Of a stretch of 64,000 nt of DNA, positions 1 through 12,423 are shown piece by piece. The notes beneath the pieces are model-generated. The model was given only the letters and a program-made list of their open reading frames with translations. It did not search any database and was not told the origin of the DNA. Every line of letters begins with the position of its first letter. Position 1 is the first letter of the stretch. This DNA comes from Moniliella sp. 'wahieum' (taxonomy: Eukaryota; Basidiomycota; Moniliellomycetes; Moniliellales; Moniliellaceae). The stretch covers positions 992,001 through 1,056,000 of the forward strand of contig RSEE01000006.1 in the NCBI GenBank assembly GCA_003971905.1, written 5' to 3'. Position numbers and translations under genes: made by a program.

Positions 1-6
1 CAGGTG

Positions 7-1253
7 TCAGGGCACAACCTGGATGCCCATCTGATTGGCCATCTGAAAAAGCTGGCGACACATTGACTGGAGAAGCACGTCGTACTCCAGCAGCTCCATC
101 GTAGGTGAAACGTCAGGACGAAGCGAAGCGCCTTCGAAGAGGTAGTTTCCGTCATGCTCTTCCGAAAATAGGGAAGGGTATTGTTCTGGGTAGCCAAGGG
201 GCTTGCGCGGGGGCGGATCCAAGTCCTGGACCTTGGCTTGGGCAATGAAAAAGATGTGCTTGAGTGTGATGCGGCCATTGAACGTGGAAGCAGTGAGGGG
301 GGAAGAGTGGGTAACGCCAGCCGCTCGTTTGAGCCACCACGCGGGGGGGGAGGTGATTCGTACCTTCCATTCCCCCGACTCGGTCACCAACGTTTGCGGC
401 CAATGGGTAAAGGAGGGCTTGTCGGTCGTTTGCCGCGCCCACTCTTTCATGCTCGGATACGCAAACGTTTGTTCCATCGGATCCACATCGGCGGGGCATC
501 CCAAGTAGGTTGCTTTCATCCCCAACGGGATCCACTCTTCGTATTCCTTGGTCGCACGGCACACAGCGATCATCAGTCGGGTCCGCCACGCGGCTTCCGG
601 CGCCGAGTGGCCCACGGCCAACCCGGGGATGTGGCTCATCTGCCATGCATACCGCTGAGCCCGACCGGCAGGAACGAGCGAACGGAAAACGGTGCCCGGA
701 GCAGGAGGCTCCGCCTGCCATGGGATTTCTACCTGGGGCTCCATCCGCATTCCGCTGCGGCACGATCGGTCCCTCCACCCCCCGGGCGGAGGATCGGTGA
801 CAAGGTGTTTGTTGATTCCTTGCCGCTCCGATGGCGTCCCCGCCGAAGAAGGCGGGGGAGGACGTTTGGGCACGGCAGGCAGTTGGCCAGGGAAGGGGAT
901 CCGCTTGGGTTGGGGCGGAGAAGAGGGCGGTGGAGGAGCCGAGTGGACGCGGCGCGACGATGGCACCGACCGGGCGAGAGCCAATGCGCGTCGCCTGCTG
1001 CCTCCCACAGAGGGAAGCGAAGCGACAGACCGGGGCGCGGAGAGGGACAGCAAGCGAGCACCCACCATTGTTCCCACTCGGTCCCACAGCCAGGCGGGCA
1101 GGATCTGGAGACGGCAGGCGAGGACGCCTACGACGGCCATCCCCCAAGCAGCAACGAGGGGCCAGGCGGAACGGACCAATTGGCCAGCGGAATCGCAGCG
1201 GCGGAGGAGATCGGTGCAAAAATTTCGCGGGGGCAGCAGGTGCCTTTTTTCAT
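7..1253 (-). CDS. Hypothetical single-pass membrane protein
   Basis: I do not recognise this protein of about 410 residues. The predicted start lies in an A-run (ATGAAAAAAGG). One more A would put the ATG in frame with the long downstream reading frame, which then begins [13 protein letters not shown] hydrophobic stretch around [15 protein letters not shown] follows about 30 residues in, so an N-terminal membrane anchor, possibly mitochondrial, is plausible. Next come a Pro/Ser-rich linker ([16 protein letters not shown]) and a C-terminal half of about 230 residues with regular amino-acid use (for example [17 protein letters not shown] and [19 protein letters not shown]) that looks like a folded domain. 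The stop is TGA at 7-9. It is divergent from NIP7. The start is uncertain; the first later in-frame Met falls inside the hydrophobic stretch. Confidence 0.6.
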
Positions 1254-1302
1254 GGCTGCCGCTGGTGGGCCGCCACGCTCTGCCGCTCCCCAACCACCGA
1301 CA
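1254..1302. promoter_or_regulatory. Very short divergent promoter/leader, membrane protein versus NIP7
   Basis: Only about 49 bp separate the candidate start of the minus-strand membrane protein from the canonical NIP7 ATG. The CATG at 1251-1254 supplies an ATG on both strands; the plus-strand one (1252) is in frame with NIP7 and would add 17 residues. I see no TATA-like sequence. Confidence 0.35.
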
Positions 1303-1908
1303 ATGCGTCCGCTCACCGAAGAGGAGGAAACGACCACGCTGTTTACCAAGCTGGCCAACTATGTCGGCCCCAACATTGTCCGCCTCCTGGACCGTGCGGA
1401 TGAGCCGTACGTCTTCCGACTGCACCGGGACCGGGTGTACTACGTGTCGGAGGCAGCCATGAAGCTGGCGGCGTCGGTGAGCCGGGGGCAGTTGATGAGC
1501 CTCGGGACTTGCCTGGCAAGTTTTCCAAGACGGGCAAGTTCCGCATGCACATTACCGCGCTCGACGTGATTGCGCCGTTGGCCCCGCACCGGGTATGGAT
1601 CAAGTCGAATGGTGAACTGCCCTTCTTGTATGGTGGCCACATTGTCAAGGCGCACCTTGGCCGCATTACCGACGATACACCGGAGCATGCGGGGGTGGTG
1701 GTACTATCCATGAACGGTACGCCGCTCGGGTTTGGCGTGACGGCGCGTTCGACAGTGGACACGAGGAAACTGGACCCGACATCGATCATTGTCTTTCACC
1801 AGGCAGACGTGGGCGAGTACCTGCGTGATGAGGTACGTTGTGGTCAGAGTGGTGGTGGTAGGAGACTGACGGATTGGGCATGTGGGTTTGCAGGACACGT
1901 TGTTCTAA
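1303..1908 (+). CDS. NIP7: 60S ribosome subunit biogenesis protein NIP7
   Basis: NIP7 is a PUA-domain RNA-binding protein needed for 27S pre-rRNA processing and 60S assembly in the nucleolus. The protein begins MRPLTEEE and contains NIP7 signatures in order: [86 protein letters not shown] and the C-terminal YLRDE-DTLF. After correction the length is about 181 residues, as in yeast. A 61-nt intron (1833-1893, GTACGT...TTTGCAG) separates the last four codons (GAC ACG TTG TTC, then TAA). One base is missing at 1515-1516 (CTGGCAAG where CTG GGC AAG is needed), so the frame shifts after SLGTC. An upstream in-frame ATG at 1252 exists, but the family normally starts at MRPL. Confidence 0.95.
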
Positions 1909-2761
1909 TGGATGGAGCTAGATTGAGGCACCAACGCATACAATGCACGCACGCGTACGGCGCGCGCCTTGAGCTCCCGCGTCCGTGTTGGCACGTCCGG
2001 ACCAGACTGAGGTGGGTGTTGGCTGCATGGCCGCGTATGGGGGCTTGCTGCATAGCAAGCGGCACGCAGGGTGTGTGGTGGATTGGCGGCGGCGAGAGAC
2101 GATGCGATGTTCATGTACAGTACCATGCAGTAGCCGGTGCCATGGCCTGTCCCAATGGGTTTGCGGTGCGGCGAGAAGGAGCGGGGCACGTGACAGCGGG
2201 CAGAGGAAGCGAGGGCTGGGGCGGACTTGAGTAGTGCAGAGTGGATACGGAGGACGGACGCAGGCGAGAGCGAGTGCAGAGTATTGAGGCAGTGTCCTCG
2301 CGGCGAGTGGTGTGGTGGCGGGCGCCAAGCGGTAGAAGTAGCGGGGTGTGGCTGGGATCGACTGGGGGAAAGGTGCGGCGAGCACGGCTGGAGATCGGAG
2401 GGATGTGACAGTGCGGTGTGAGGACGATCATGACGATCGACGTACTAGTAAGAGGCGCTGGGCCCTGGCTGAGGCCGAAAGAGGATCGGGACTAGGATGC
2501 GAGGGGGCTGTGAGGCTGTGTCGGAGTACTGAGTGCTATAGTGGTGGCCAACGATCGAGAGTGGAGCTAGATAGTGACAGGCAGTGGCTCGTGCTAGTCG
2601 AGTAAAGCGCCGCGCTTGGGCCTACGGACACTGTCAAGGAATGAGCGCCGTCCTATCGTCGCGTCGGCAACCCCAGCCAGTACCCGATGTACGCAGCATA
2701 GCAACGCGAAGCACGCGCCTGCCCCCACCTCCACTCCACCTCCACCACACCGTTGCGGCCC
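1909..2761 (+). other. Intergenic, NIP7 to BEM1-like gene
   Basis: These 850 bp hold no open frame with recognisable protein features. The last 70 bases or so are rich in CCACCTCC-type pyrimidine-rich sequence and probably form the leader of the downstream scaffold gene. Confidence 0.5.
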
Positions 2762-5329
2762 ATGCGTGGGCTCCGCGACTTGCGCCACTCGCTCACACGC
2801 AGCACGCTCGCCCGCTCCCCCTCCACCCCCACTCCGCTCCCCGCGACCCCCTCCGCTCCCTCCACCTCGGCCTCGGGCGCAGCAGCAGCGCTGCCAGCCG
2901 CAGCACGCACCTTGCTCCCTCCCCTCTCCGCTAACCCGCTGTCGATCCCCGCGCGCCCCCCAGCTCATCACCTCCCTCCTCCAGCGGCTCTGGCCCCTGC
3001 CCGCCGGCTGGCTTGCCTACAGTGCCGGCGACTTTTCCATGTCCAGCAACAGCCCCCGCCCACCGCCGATTGGTTCGATGCCGTCGACCCCATCCACGGC
3101 ACAGCCGGCAGGGTGCCCCAAGCCGCCTTCACTGTCTTGACCCGCACCACCCGTCAGTCCTCACGCCTTCCTTCCCTCTTTCTCCCGCAACAGCCCCACC
3201 CGCCTCGCGCTCCTCGACCAGCATGTCGTCCTATCCCCACCACGTCCGCCGACTCTGGCCCCCACCCCTCGCCCCTCTCTCCTGGCTCCCATCCAGCCAC
3301 ATGCGGCATCCTCGGCCGTGTGCTGTTCGACTTTGTAGCCGCGCCGACGACGAGGTGACAGCTACCGAAGGGACAGAAGTATTGATCCTGGCCCACTCTA
3401 CTGCAGAGTGGTACGTCGTTCGCCCCTTGCCCTCGCCCTCGACGGAGCGAAACGGGCGGGGCAGCCGACGGCTGCTCAGCTCGCGGGTGCAGGCAGCATT
3501 GCTCTGCTGCCGGTAGCCTGTGTATCTCTCCTGGATCCCGACTCGGCTCGCATTCTGTCCGCTCACGAGGCGGAAGCACTTGTCTCAGCTGGCGTCATTC
3601 CTCCCGTCGGCAAGTGGAAGCGTAGCGTCACTGCGTTTACCCCTGCTACTCAGCACGCCAGACACCACATACCCAGGCCATCGTTCCGCACGTTCGTGAA
3701 GCACCTGACCAAGTGCTTCCCTACCCGCTGTCCTTCCCCACCCGCAAGCTGCTCCCTCCACCGATCCTACGCCCTTGCCTGTTGCAGAGGAGAGACCAGC
3801 TCCGTCTCCCGTACCTTTAGGTGGAAGTGCAACAGACGCGTTGATCAAGGGGCTGACCCTGTAGACCTACTTCGAGCCGGGTACCTCCCCCCGGGGGGCA
3901 GTCCCCTGCCGACTGGGGTGGTCACTTCTGCTCGGGTGGATGGGGTGCACTTTGAGCAGGGCGACTACTGGTTCCGAGTACGAGCGACCCACTTGGCCTG
4001 GCCTGCCCCCCCAGCCCCTGGACCACGAGGCCTGCGTTTGGCCCACGCAGGACAGATACCGGCCGGGTCGGCGACCGAGGGAGACGGCAGGAATGAACTG
4101 CAGGCGGAAGAGGAGTTGGCCGGAATGAAAGACTTTGCTCCTCCGCGTCAGGATGACCCTCCGCTTCCCGAGCCCCCTGCCAACTTGCCTGCTGCCCAAG
4201 AGGGGCAAGTGCGCGAACTGATCCTGTACCGATTGTATGAGGACTTTTACGAGTTCCACATTGCCCTCCAAGACTACTTTCCCCAAGAAGCCGCGTTGGG
4301 TCAGGCCGAGGCACACCGTCGTGCGGTCGAAACCCAAGCTAAAGTGCGTGCCAGTACCGAGTCCAATTCAGCATCGGGATACAATGCGTCGCTGCCTCGT
4401 GTAGACCATACGGTCGAGCCTTCTTCCTCTGATGCCCGGCCCGGTTCCCCCTGCGAGTGAGCAAGAGGAGCCCTTGACGCCCGGTAGGATGGACGCGGCA
4501 TGGCAGCAGCAAGCAACCGACTTGAACCTCTACACCTCCCAGCTGGTCGCTCTGCCTCTCTATATGTCCTTCAGAATGGCCCGACTTCTTGAACCCGGCC
4601 TGGGGATGGGGCAGTATATTAGTCCACTCTCACTCGGGTTCCATAGACGGGCAGGAACGATGGCGCCTTCTTCACTTCCTATCGTTCCGACAGCCATGAC
4701 GCCCACCAGTTGGCAAGCCAACTATCCAGCACCCACCTGAACCCTTCCTCGCTGGCGAGCTCGAAGGGCTCAGCTGGATCGAAGGAACACGATGGGTTTG
4801 GCGGCATGGCGAGGACACCAATGTTTCGCCTCCAGAGGCAGCTCCTAGCCCTGGTCCTGGCCCAGGTATGTCGGGCTCCCACACCACTTCCACCTCCAAC
4901 TATACCCCCCACTGTGCCTTTTCCAAGTCGGGGGGCTCGTCCGGCTCAGGATCCAACGAGATCAAGGCGCCTATCATAGCACCCAAATCCGCGCCACTTG
5001 CTCGCATCCCATTGGGCCTACCTCTGCCGCGCAGCAGCCGCAGTGGATACGTTGAAGGTCAAAGTACTTCACCTGAGCACGGGCGACGTGGTGGCGCTTC
5101 GGGTTCCGAGGGAACCACGCTGGACCAATTGACTGCCCGTGTGCGCCATCGTTTCTCCCTCGTCGCCGCCGAGGGACCCAGCCTAGCGTTGCGGTACAAC
5201 CCGCACAACCCCTCGGCCCCCGCGACTGCCCCGGACGAAACGGAGCTGGTATGGCTCGAGTCGGACAATGCGTTGACGAGCTGGGCCGAGGGAAGAACGA
5301 AACTCACGTTGTTTGTGGGAGGGCCATGA
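2762..5329 (+). CDS. BEM1: BEM1/Scd2-type polarity scaffold (SH3-SH3-PX-PB1)
   Basis: Bem1/Scd2 proteins tether Cdc24 and Cdc42 effectors at sites of polarised growth. The start at 2762 gives MRGLRDLRHSLTRS, close to the usual basic N-terminus. The first SH3 (about 2945-3140) reads LAYSAGDFFHVQ then ADWFDAVDPIHGTAGRVPQAAF. The second SH3 (about 3325-3560) reads VLFDFVAA, DDEVTATEGTEVLIL, AEWYVVRPL, and is followed by IPPVGKWKRSVTA, typical of this family. The PX domain (about 3910-4570) has DYWFRV, ILYRLYEDFYEFHIALQDYFP and LYTSQLVALPLYMS. A C-terminal PB1 (about 5045-5329) reads LKVKVLHLSTGDVVALRVP, DETELVWLESDNALTSWAEG and ends TLFVGGP. That domain order is diagnostic. The frame changes at least five times (for example 3032-3035, where one T is missing from GACTTTTTCCAT, and about 3345). 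An intron near the first SH3 cannot be excluded. Confidence 0.88.
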
Positions 5330-6488
5330 TTCATAAGCCAGCCGCGTGCATGATGCCGGAGCCCGCACTCATGACGCTCGTACTTGCACTGGCTCTCTCT
5401 CCCATCCCCCCCGCTTGACCTTTTTTCCCTTCCCTTGCTTCTTTTGTGGTTTATACATACCTGAGCCCTGAGCACCCCCCTCCACTACCCTCAATATTCA
5501 ATCGCCATGCGCCCCGACACAGATCCAGGTGAACCGTGGGGATTGTCGTTTGCTGTGCGCTGTCGCTGTGCTCGGCACGCTGTGTCCTGTGCCTCCTTTT
5601 CCCCTCGTCAGGATCGGGGGGAGCGCATGTGAGCAACGATGAGTGAAGGGCACACAAACAGACAGAACGGACACGATACCTGACACGCTCGCACCTCGCT
5701 CGCTTGTCTCTGTGCCCAGAGATAAACGTGCAACCTTTTTGCTGGAATCGGCCTGTCGCCCCCCGCCCCCTTGCTGCCTCTCTTCTGCTTGCCCACCAAG
5801 TCGACGGATGGGGACGCGGGGTGGAGCACGCCTGTGCCGACGGGTAGAAGAGGAGGTGATGTTCGTCCCTGCTTCCCGCCTTGCTTCTTGCCCGTTCTGG
5901 AGGCGGGGGAGGGACAGCGATGTGATGATGAGCGAACCATTGATTTGAATATTAACCAAGTCACTAGTCACTTGCTTTGTGGAGCAGGACGCTGGTCCAC
6001 CGGTCGGAGGCACGAGGCTGAGTGGAAGGAGTGAAAGATTGAACGATTGGGGTGGAGGCGGCGGTGGAGATCCACTCAACGTTCACCTCATCTTGAACGT
6101 TCAACAGCCGCTGACCCGGCGCACGGGGGGCACTGCCCCCGTGCCCCTGGCTGGGCTGGGACGCGCCGGTATGTTGATGTTCTATCTAAGTCCATCTAAC
6201 CAACGATCACGCCCAACCCTAGCCCCGGGCTCCAGGCGGGCGCTGCCCCCGTGCCCCCTGCTGGCACCCCGTCCCATCGCACGCCAGAGGCAGCGCGGCG
6301 CCTGTGTAGCGCGCCCGGTGGGACGGGTGGGCTAGGGTTGGAGGTTGGACCATGAGCCAGGCTGCCTCGGCCTGCTGGCCAATCACGTCGTCCGGTGCGA
6401 CTACAAGTGCTTCGGGCGAGCCTTCCCTCCCTGCCTCTCTCCTCCACCTCCTCCTCTCTCCTCCTCCCCCTTCTCTGCCTGCCCCGCC
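5330..6488. other. Intergenic region and CT-rich leader upstream of polo kinase
   Basis: There is no convincing gene in these 1.16 kb. A 12-bp palindrome TTGAACGTTCAA lies at 6093-6104, next to a copy of CTCAACGTTCACCT at 6075-6088 that recurs at 57451. From about 6420 to 6488 the sequence is almost all C and T (CTCCTCCTCTCTCCTCC-like) directly before the kinase ATG, a leader type seen before several genes here. Confidence 0.5.
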
Positions 6489-9039
6489 ATGTCCGCCGTG
6501 CCCGCGCACCCACGCGAGCTTCGGCCCATCCAGCCCTCGGTTGACCCCCGCACACGCGGCACTGCTGCTGCCCGCCCCGGCCGCTATGCCGACAACAAGG
6601 AGAACCGCCCGGCCGCAGCATCTGCCGCGCCCGGCTCCAAGCCCGCCCCCGCCCAGACCAAGCAGCACACCAGCAAGAAGTCGGTCCTGCCCACCGCTCC
6701 CTCTGTCATCGTCGATGCCCGCGGGTACGAGTACCAAACCGGCCGCGTGCTGGGCCAGGGCGGCTTTGCCCGGGTGTACGATGCTCGGGCGGCCGATGGC
6801 ACCCACTATGCCTTCAAGGTGATTGACAAGGCATCCGTGCTCTCGTCCAAGCGGAACCGGGGCAAGCTGCTTGCCGAAATGAAGATCCACAAGTCGATGC
6901 GTCATGCCCACATTGTCGGCTTCCTCGATGAATTCGAAGACTCGGCCAACGTCTACTTCAAGTTGGAGCTGTGTGCTTACGGTGTATGTTTTTTCGGAGC
7001 CTCTGCTGCCTTGCCTCCCTTGAGTACTAACCTTGTTTTGTGCTGCAGAGCATCAACGACATGATCAAGAAACGAGGCCGCTTTAGGAGGAAGTCGCGTT
7101 ACTTTATGGTCCAGATCCTGACCGCCTGCCAACACATGCACCTCAACTCGGTCATCCATCGCGACCTCAAGCTCGGAAACATCATGCTGGACGACAACAT
7201 GCAAATCAAGATTGGTGACTTTGGCTTGGCAGCGCTTCTGTCGTACCCGGAAGAGCGCAAACGCACCGTCTGCGGCACGCCAAACTACATTGCCCCGGAG
7301 ATTCTGTACGACCAAGGCCAAGGCCACTCGTTTGAAGTGACATTTGGTCCGTCGGGGTTATCCTGTATACTCTGGTTGTTGGCAAGCCTCCTTTCCAAAC
7401 GTCCAACGTCCAAAAGATTTACGAGCGCATCAAGCGCAATGATACGAGATCCCACCCGACTGCCCCATCTCTCCCGAGGCGCGTGACCTGATCGATGCCA
7501 TCTTGCAACCCGACCCGTCGCTGCGGCCACGCTCATCCAGATCATGAATCACCCATGGATCACCATGGGTCCTGTGCCCCCAGCTTGCCTGCCAGCTCGG
7601 TCAATGCGATGGCCATCCTGCCTCGCATTTCGTCCAACCAGAGCCAAGCCAACCTGCTCACCCTGCAACGCGTGGGCAACTGGATCCCCAATGCCGATGA
7701 TGAGCTGCCCGAGGAACTGGGACATTGAGATGACCGACGCCGAGCCCGCTGGACGGGAAGATCTTCGGTCTCGTCTGGGAGCCATGGTGGACATTGAGAA
7801 CCAACGTGCCCAAGCCAACTCGGAAGCTGAGAAGGCAGTCAACCCAGAGATGCCAGTCTCGGCGCTGCTCAAAGCGGGCCAGCCTCTGCAAAAGGTTCCG
7901 CCTTCCGCTGCTGCTCCCTCGCGGGCGCCTCGTCGCCCCCCCCTCGCCTCCCACTCCTCGTCCACACCCAGTCGCCCTCCTTTCACTGCCCGTATCGTCG
8001 ATTACCTCACAGCTGCCATGCGAGCGTACGATGCGAATGTTGACCTTGCCATCCCCTTGGCCTTGGAGGATCTTCCGGCTTCGGCTGCCTGGGCCCAGCC
8101 AAGGCACCCATGATGGAGGCAGAAATGCGGCGGACGGGACGGTGCGCCGGTGTCCGCCCGCCCGTCGGCTTTATCTTGTCGTGGCTCGATGCCTCGGACC
8201 GGTACGGGTTGGGGTACGCCCTGTCCAACGGCTCGGTCGGCGTTCACTTCCGCGACGGATCGACGACTGTGCTGGCGCCGTCTCGGACAGGGTTCGAGTA
8301 CGTCTGTCCCACCCGGCGCGCCGCGGCGGCAGGACCGACGCCGGCAGATGCCGAGTCGCAATTGGGGTCGGACCTGTTGCGGCGAAAAGAGTACCCACTC
8401 CCGCGCAACAGCCGTGGTGAAATTCTTTGCGAGGCAGCGACGGACCAAGCGGCGAGCGAACTGAGGCAAGCTGCCGACCAGTACTGTCCAAGGACTGGTC
8501 AACAAGCTCGAGATTCTCATGTACTTCCAAGCGGAGATCACGGACCGTCTGTGTGGCGCGGATCATCCTCTGATGCGGATTCCCTCGGCCGGCAGCTTGG
8601 AAGGCAAGACGCTCCCCTTGTTCATCGTTGGTTCCGTGCCACGACCGCCATCGTCTTTGTCTTCTCGGACGATCTGGTGCAGTTCAACTTTTACGACCAC
8701 ATCAAGGTGCTCATCTCGAACCGCGGTGGGGTGGTGGGTGCGATGGTGCCTAACGAGGCGCCGCTTGCCGGCTCCCCAGGCGGACCGCCGGCACACTCCT
8801 GTTCACCTGGCGCCTCGATGAGCTGGTCAACATTACCCGTCGCGACCGTTCGCAACGCGAGGCTGCCGCCCTTAGCGCTGCCCACCCGCTACTAACGCCT
8901 CGCGCCCTTCGGTGCCGCTGTCGGACCTGGTCAACATCAACATCACCTCCCCCGAAGAACGCCGGGCAGCACGAAGGGTGTGGCGCAACTGCCCGTCTGT
9001 CGGGAAGTACTGGCCAAGAGTGCTGGGTTGGACCTCTAA
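6489..9039 (+). CDS. CDC5: Polo-like kinase (PLK1/CDC5/Plo1)
   Basis: Polo kinases control mitotic entry, spindle function and cytokinesis. The start at 6489 gives [17 protein letters not shown], followed by a basic linker with KEN-like DNKENRP. The kinase domain has [41 protein letters not shown] and [15 protein letters not shown] 66-nt intron (6984-7049) with branch point TACTAAC (7026-7032) interrupts it after LELCAYG. The C-terminal polo boxes are visible: [27 protein letters not shown] (first), [15 protein letters not shown], and [21 protein letters not shown] (second), ending [14 protein letters not shown] with TAA at 9037-9039. Length is about 828 residues, slightly long for the family. 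Frame breaks include 7339 (GTGACATTTGG for GTG GAC ATT TGG) and 7443, plus several between and within the polo boxes. Confidence 0.92.
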
Positions 9040-9486
9040 TCCTGCCCATGCCATCTCTTGGGTCTATCCTATCCATCCACGTTCGCTTCCTTTTTCGTTC
9101 GCCTTCACTTTCTCTCTCACCCAGCTGGCTTGCGATGTTACTCTTTATCGAAAGCCTGATGGTTTGTCTGGTGTCGTGCTGGGGCTTGGCCTTTGAAGCC
9201 CTGGTGCACATCCCCTTCATCATCATTCCCCTTTACCACACACACCCTTAGCCTCTTCTCATTATGTGCGCTTTGTTGCCTCTACTTCCGACCCCCTCCT
9301 CCCCCTTCCCTCCTTTTCCGTCTTTGACGCCGAATTCTTCTTCTACCCACCGTACCTTGCCCCTGTCGCTTTCGGCTCCACCCCTTGTCCATGTGTCTCT
9401 TACTACTATGCAAAGGCCTATGGTATTCTTGGACTGTCTACTACACATTGAACCTTTTAAGCCATGGAAGCGAGCGCGATCGATAT
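9040..9486. other. Convergent 3' region between polo kinase and NIMA-like kinase
   Basis: About 450 bp of T- and C-rich sequence between two convergent stop codons, likely 3' UTRs of both genes. No gene seen. Confidence 0.5.
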
Positions 9487-10800
9487 TTACAGCCCCGTTT
9501 CTTGATATGTACACACGCAACAGAAGATAGCTGCTTCGTAGGCATATGAGAAGAAAGCATGGTTGCCATGCTCAGCGGGCGGAGCATCAACGCCCAAGGC
9601 CACCAATTCCTCATTGACGGCATCAATGCCTCGTCCAACTCGGCCATGCGGGCCAGGGTGGCTTGGTACTGGGATCCTCTTGTTGGCCCGGGAGGGTCAA
9701 GCTGTTGCAAGATTTTTTGGCGGGAATAAAGCGTCTGGTACAATTGAGACCATTCCGTGTTAGGAAGAACAACTTGGACTCGAGCGCCCAATCTTGGTGA
9801 GCTGACCCGTTCTGCGTCCTCCTCGCTTGGATCCGACGTTCTTCTTGGATGCGCGACATGGCGAGGATGTCGCTTGCGGTGGGCCGATCCTCGGGCCGCT
9901 GGCTCAAGAGCGAATGCACCAGCTTGTCAACCAGGGCGTGTACCTCCGACAAGCTCGGCTTTGACACGCGCAAGATCCGACGTTGTGCTGCGCGATTTCC
10001 TCAGCCGCCGTCAAGTTCACCGCCCCGTCGGGGTGGCCCAGCTGGGGCACGGTGGGGTACATACTGGTTTGATCAAGCGGCGGAAGGTGCAAAGCTCGTA
10101 CACACACAGCCCAAGGCCCACATGTCTGATGCTGGACTGATCCATCCTTGGGCCGGATCAATGGTCTCGGGCGCCATGTAGGCCATGGTGCCCCCCATCG
10201 TTGCACAGAGGCACCGTGGGGGACCACGATACTGCACCCAAAGTCGGCCAGTTTGAGCGTGCCGTGATCGCCGACCAGAATGTTGGCCGGCTTGAGGTCG
10301 CGGTGCACAATGGACAGATACGCATCTTTCTCAGGTCGTAGCATTGTGGCACGCGCCCAGCGCACTGGCCAGTTGGTAGATGTAGGACCGGATTTCAAAC
10401 GGGAAGCAGAGCGTTTTCGCGCCTGGCGCAGGTAGCTGCAAATTTCCGTTCCCAACGTACTCCAGTACCAGGCAGCAGAAACTGAACAATACCATAGGTC
10501 AGTCGAGTTGGAGGGAGGAGACAAGAGGCCAATACAGCACACCACATCTTTTTCGCAGTGAAGCAAGAGAACAACGTACCGAGATTCAGAGGAGTGGTAG
10601 TAATCGTGGAAACGCACAATGTTGCGGTGGGAACCTTCTTCATAATCTCAATCTCCCGCATAATCTTCTCCCTCTTGCTCGCGGAAGCACGCATCCATGG
10701 GATCTCTTTCAGTGCATACGCCTTGCGATCGACACCCGACCGCACGAGGGTAACTGTGCCGCTGCTGCCGCGACCAGCACCCCTCGCGGATGAACTTCAT
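9487..10800 (-). CDS. NIMA-related-like serine/threonine protein kinase
   Basis: This is a protein kinase starting almost directly at the catalytic domain: MKFIREG, then GRGSSGTVTLVRSG (glycine loop), RKAYALKEI (ATP lysine), REIEIMKKVPHRNIVRFHDYYHS. A 98-nt intron (10482-10579, GTACGT...GTTCAG) follows. Downstream are CLVLEYVGNGNL, IVHRDLKPANILVGDHG, KLADFGCSIVV, GGTMAYMAPETI, SDMWALGCVLYELCTFRRL and RPEDRPTASDILAM. The ALGCVLYELCT and RPTA.DIL pattern is most like NIMA/NEK kinases, but DFGC is unusual, so subfamily assignment is tentative. After the domain comes a helical tail (LARMAELDEALDAVNEELVALG). An ATG at 10853 could be an alternative start if a C-run near 10831-10838 is miscounted. 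There are frame breaks in the glycine-loop region and in the C-terminal half. Confidence 0.75.
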
Positions 10801-10936
10801 TTTGTTCGGCTGGGACGAAGCACTGGTGGAGGGGGGGGTAGGAGCTTCATCATGGCGACGAACTCTTGCAAGTAGGGGAAATGTAGGGGGTGGGAAGAAC
10901 AATCGCCGTTATGCTTTGGCAAAAGTAGGTGGCGGT

Positions 10937-10994
10937 GAAGCTAGGAAGCTAGGGCAGCTAGGGCAGCTAGGGAAGCTAGTGAAGCTAGGGAAGC
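10937..10994 (+). repeat. 9-bp minisatellite, GAAGCTAGG-type
   Basis: Six to seven imperfect copies of GAAGCTAGG/GCAGCTAGG run head to tail just upstream of the NIMA-like kinase start, within its probable 5' leader or promoter. Confidence 0.85.
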
Positions 10995-12375
10995 GAAGAG
11001 GGTGTAAAAGAGACCTGAGAGGCAGGTAGGTATACAAGGGGATGGTGGGGGGACGGAAGGAGCAGGAGCAAAAGATGGGGGTGCTTTTATATACCTTTGC
11101 ATGGCCTATGCTGCCGAGGAGATGCATCCCACCCTCTGGCACATCCTCCTCAGTTGCACACGAGGCAGGGGGACTCTGGGTGGTAACAAGAAAAGAAATA
11201 CGCCAGCGACACTCGAAGGCACCGCAGAGTCTCACATGTGCTTGCACGGGGGCAGTATTCAGCGACCACCGGTCCTCGATCATCGGCCATCGCTCGTCGC
11301 TCACCCATCATTGGAGGACGTCAGGCCTGGGAAATGAAACAGTGCAGTTAAGTGCCCATGGCCCGCACAGCGGCAGTGTCGTATATTGACGCCTCACGCG
11401 TTCCACCGCTGTCTCGCCCCAGCCTCTCCCCTGATGCATTATGGATGGCCAACCGGGTTGTTTTCCGCGTCGTGTCGACGAGACCAGCGGTGGCTTCCTT
11501 GCCATCGTGGCCAGACCAATGGTCTCGGCGGGGAGGGCGACGCTCGCCCTTCCGCAGTGGTTTGTCTGTGGGGTGCCCGCGGCGTTCAAACTATTATCCC
11601 AACGCCCTCTCTGTATGGCAGATTCTTCCTCCATTACCACATTAATCCTTTTTTGCTGGACAACACTACCCCCCGCACACCCGCACTATCAACATGAAAC
11701 CTACCCCCCACCAACAGTTGCATCTCTCTGATCTGTTTTATCATCAGTCGGCATGGCCATCGTCACCGATGGCAATTCTCCACAACGCAGAGAGATCGCG
11801 AGATATAAGGCTCCAGAGCCCACAACCCCACGTCTATATATACCACACATGGATTAATCGCTCACAACTCACATGCCACAGCTGGTAGACGCTGTACCTC
11901 TCTTCACAGATAGGCGGCGCATTACATGGGGTAACCGTTTCGTATCCGTACCCGCGGTCCTTCAACAAAATGAAGCTATTAATAGGCATCGAACCTCAAC
12001 CCGGCACGGCAGGGATGCTGCGCCCCACCCCACCACTCTGAACCAATGAACCTCGCTATAACATCCGTGCTCTGTCTTCTGATGCTGAGTACCGTTTAAT
12101 ATGCAGAATGCTTATAAGGCCTGATATATATGTTAAGGGAAAAATCGCCATATATGAAGACTATTATAGCCGAACATGGAGAGGAGACATTTTTTGTGCT
12201 TTTTCCATCATGCTGAGGAAAAAGTCGGGATGATATCTCTCCTGTGCGTGGCATTCATGCACAGTTCGCCTCTCACTAGCATTACTGCAGTGTATCTCAT
12301 CTATGGAATCGAAAGGAGTTGGGCTGGGTTCTCACAGTTTTGTGTTCTCTGTTCCCCCTGATTCGTTTGGCAACC

Positions 12376-12378
12376 CTC

Positions 12379-12423
<45 letters not shown>

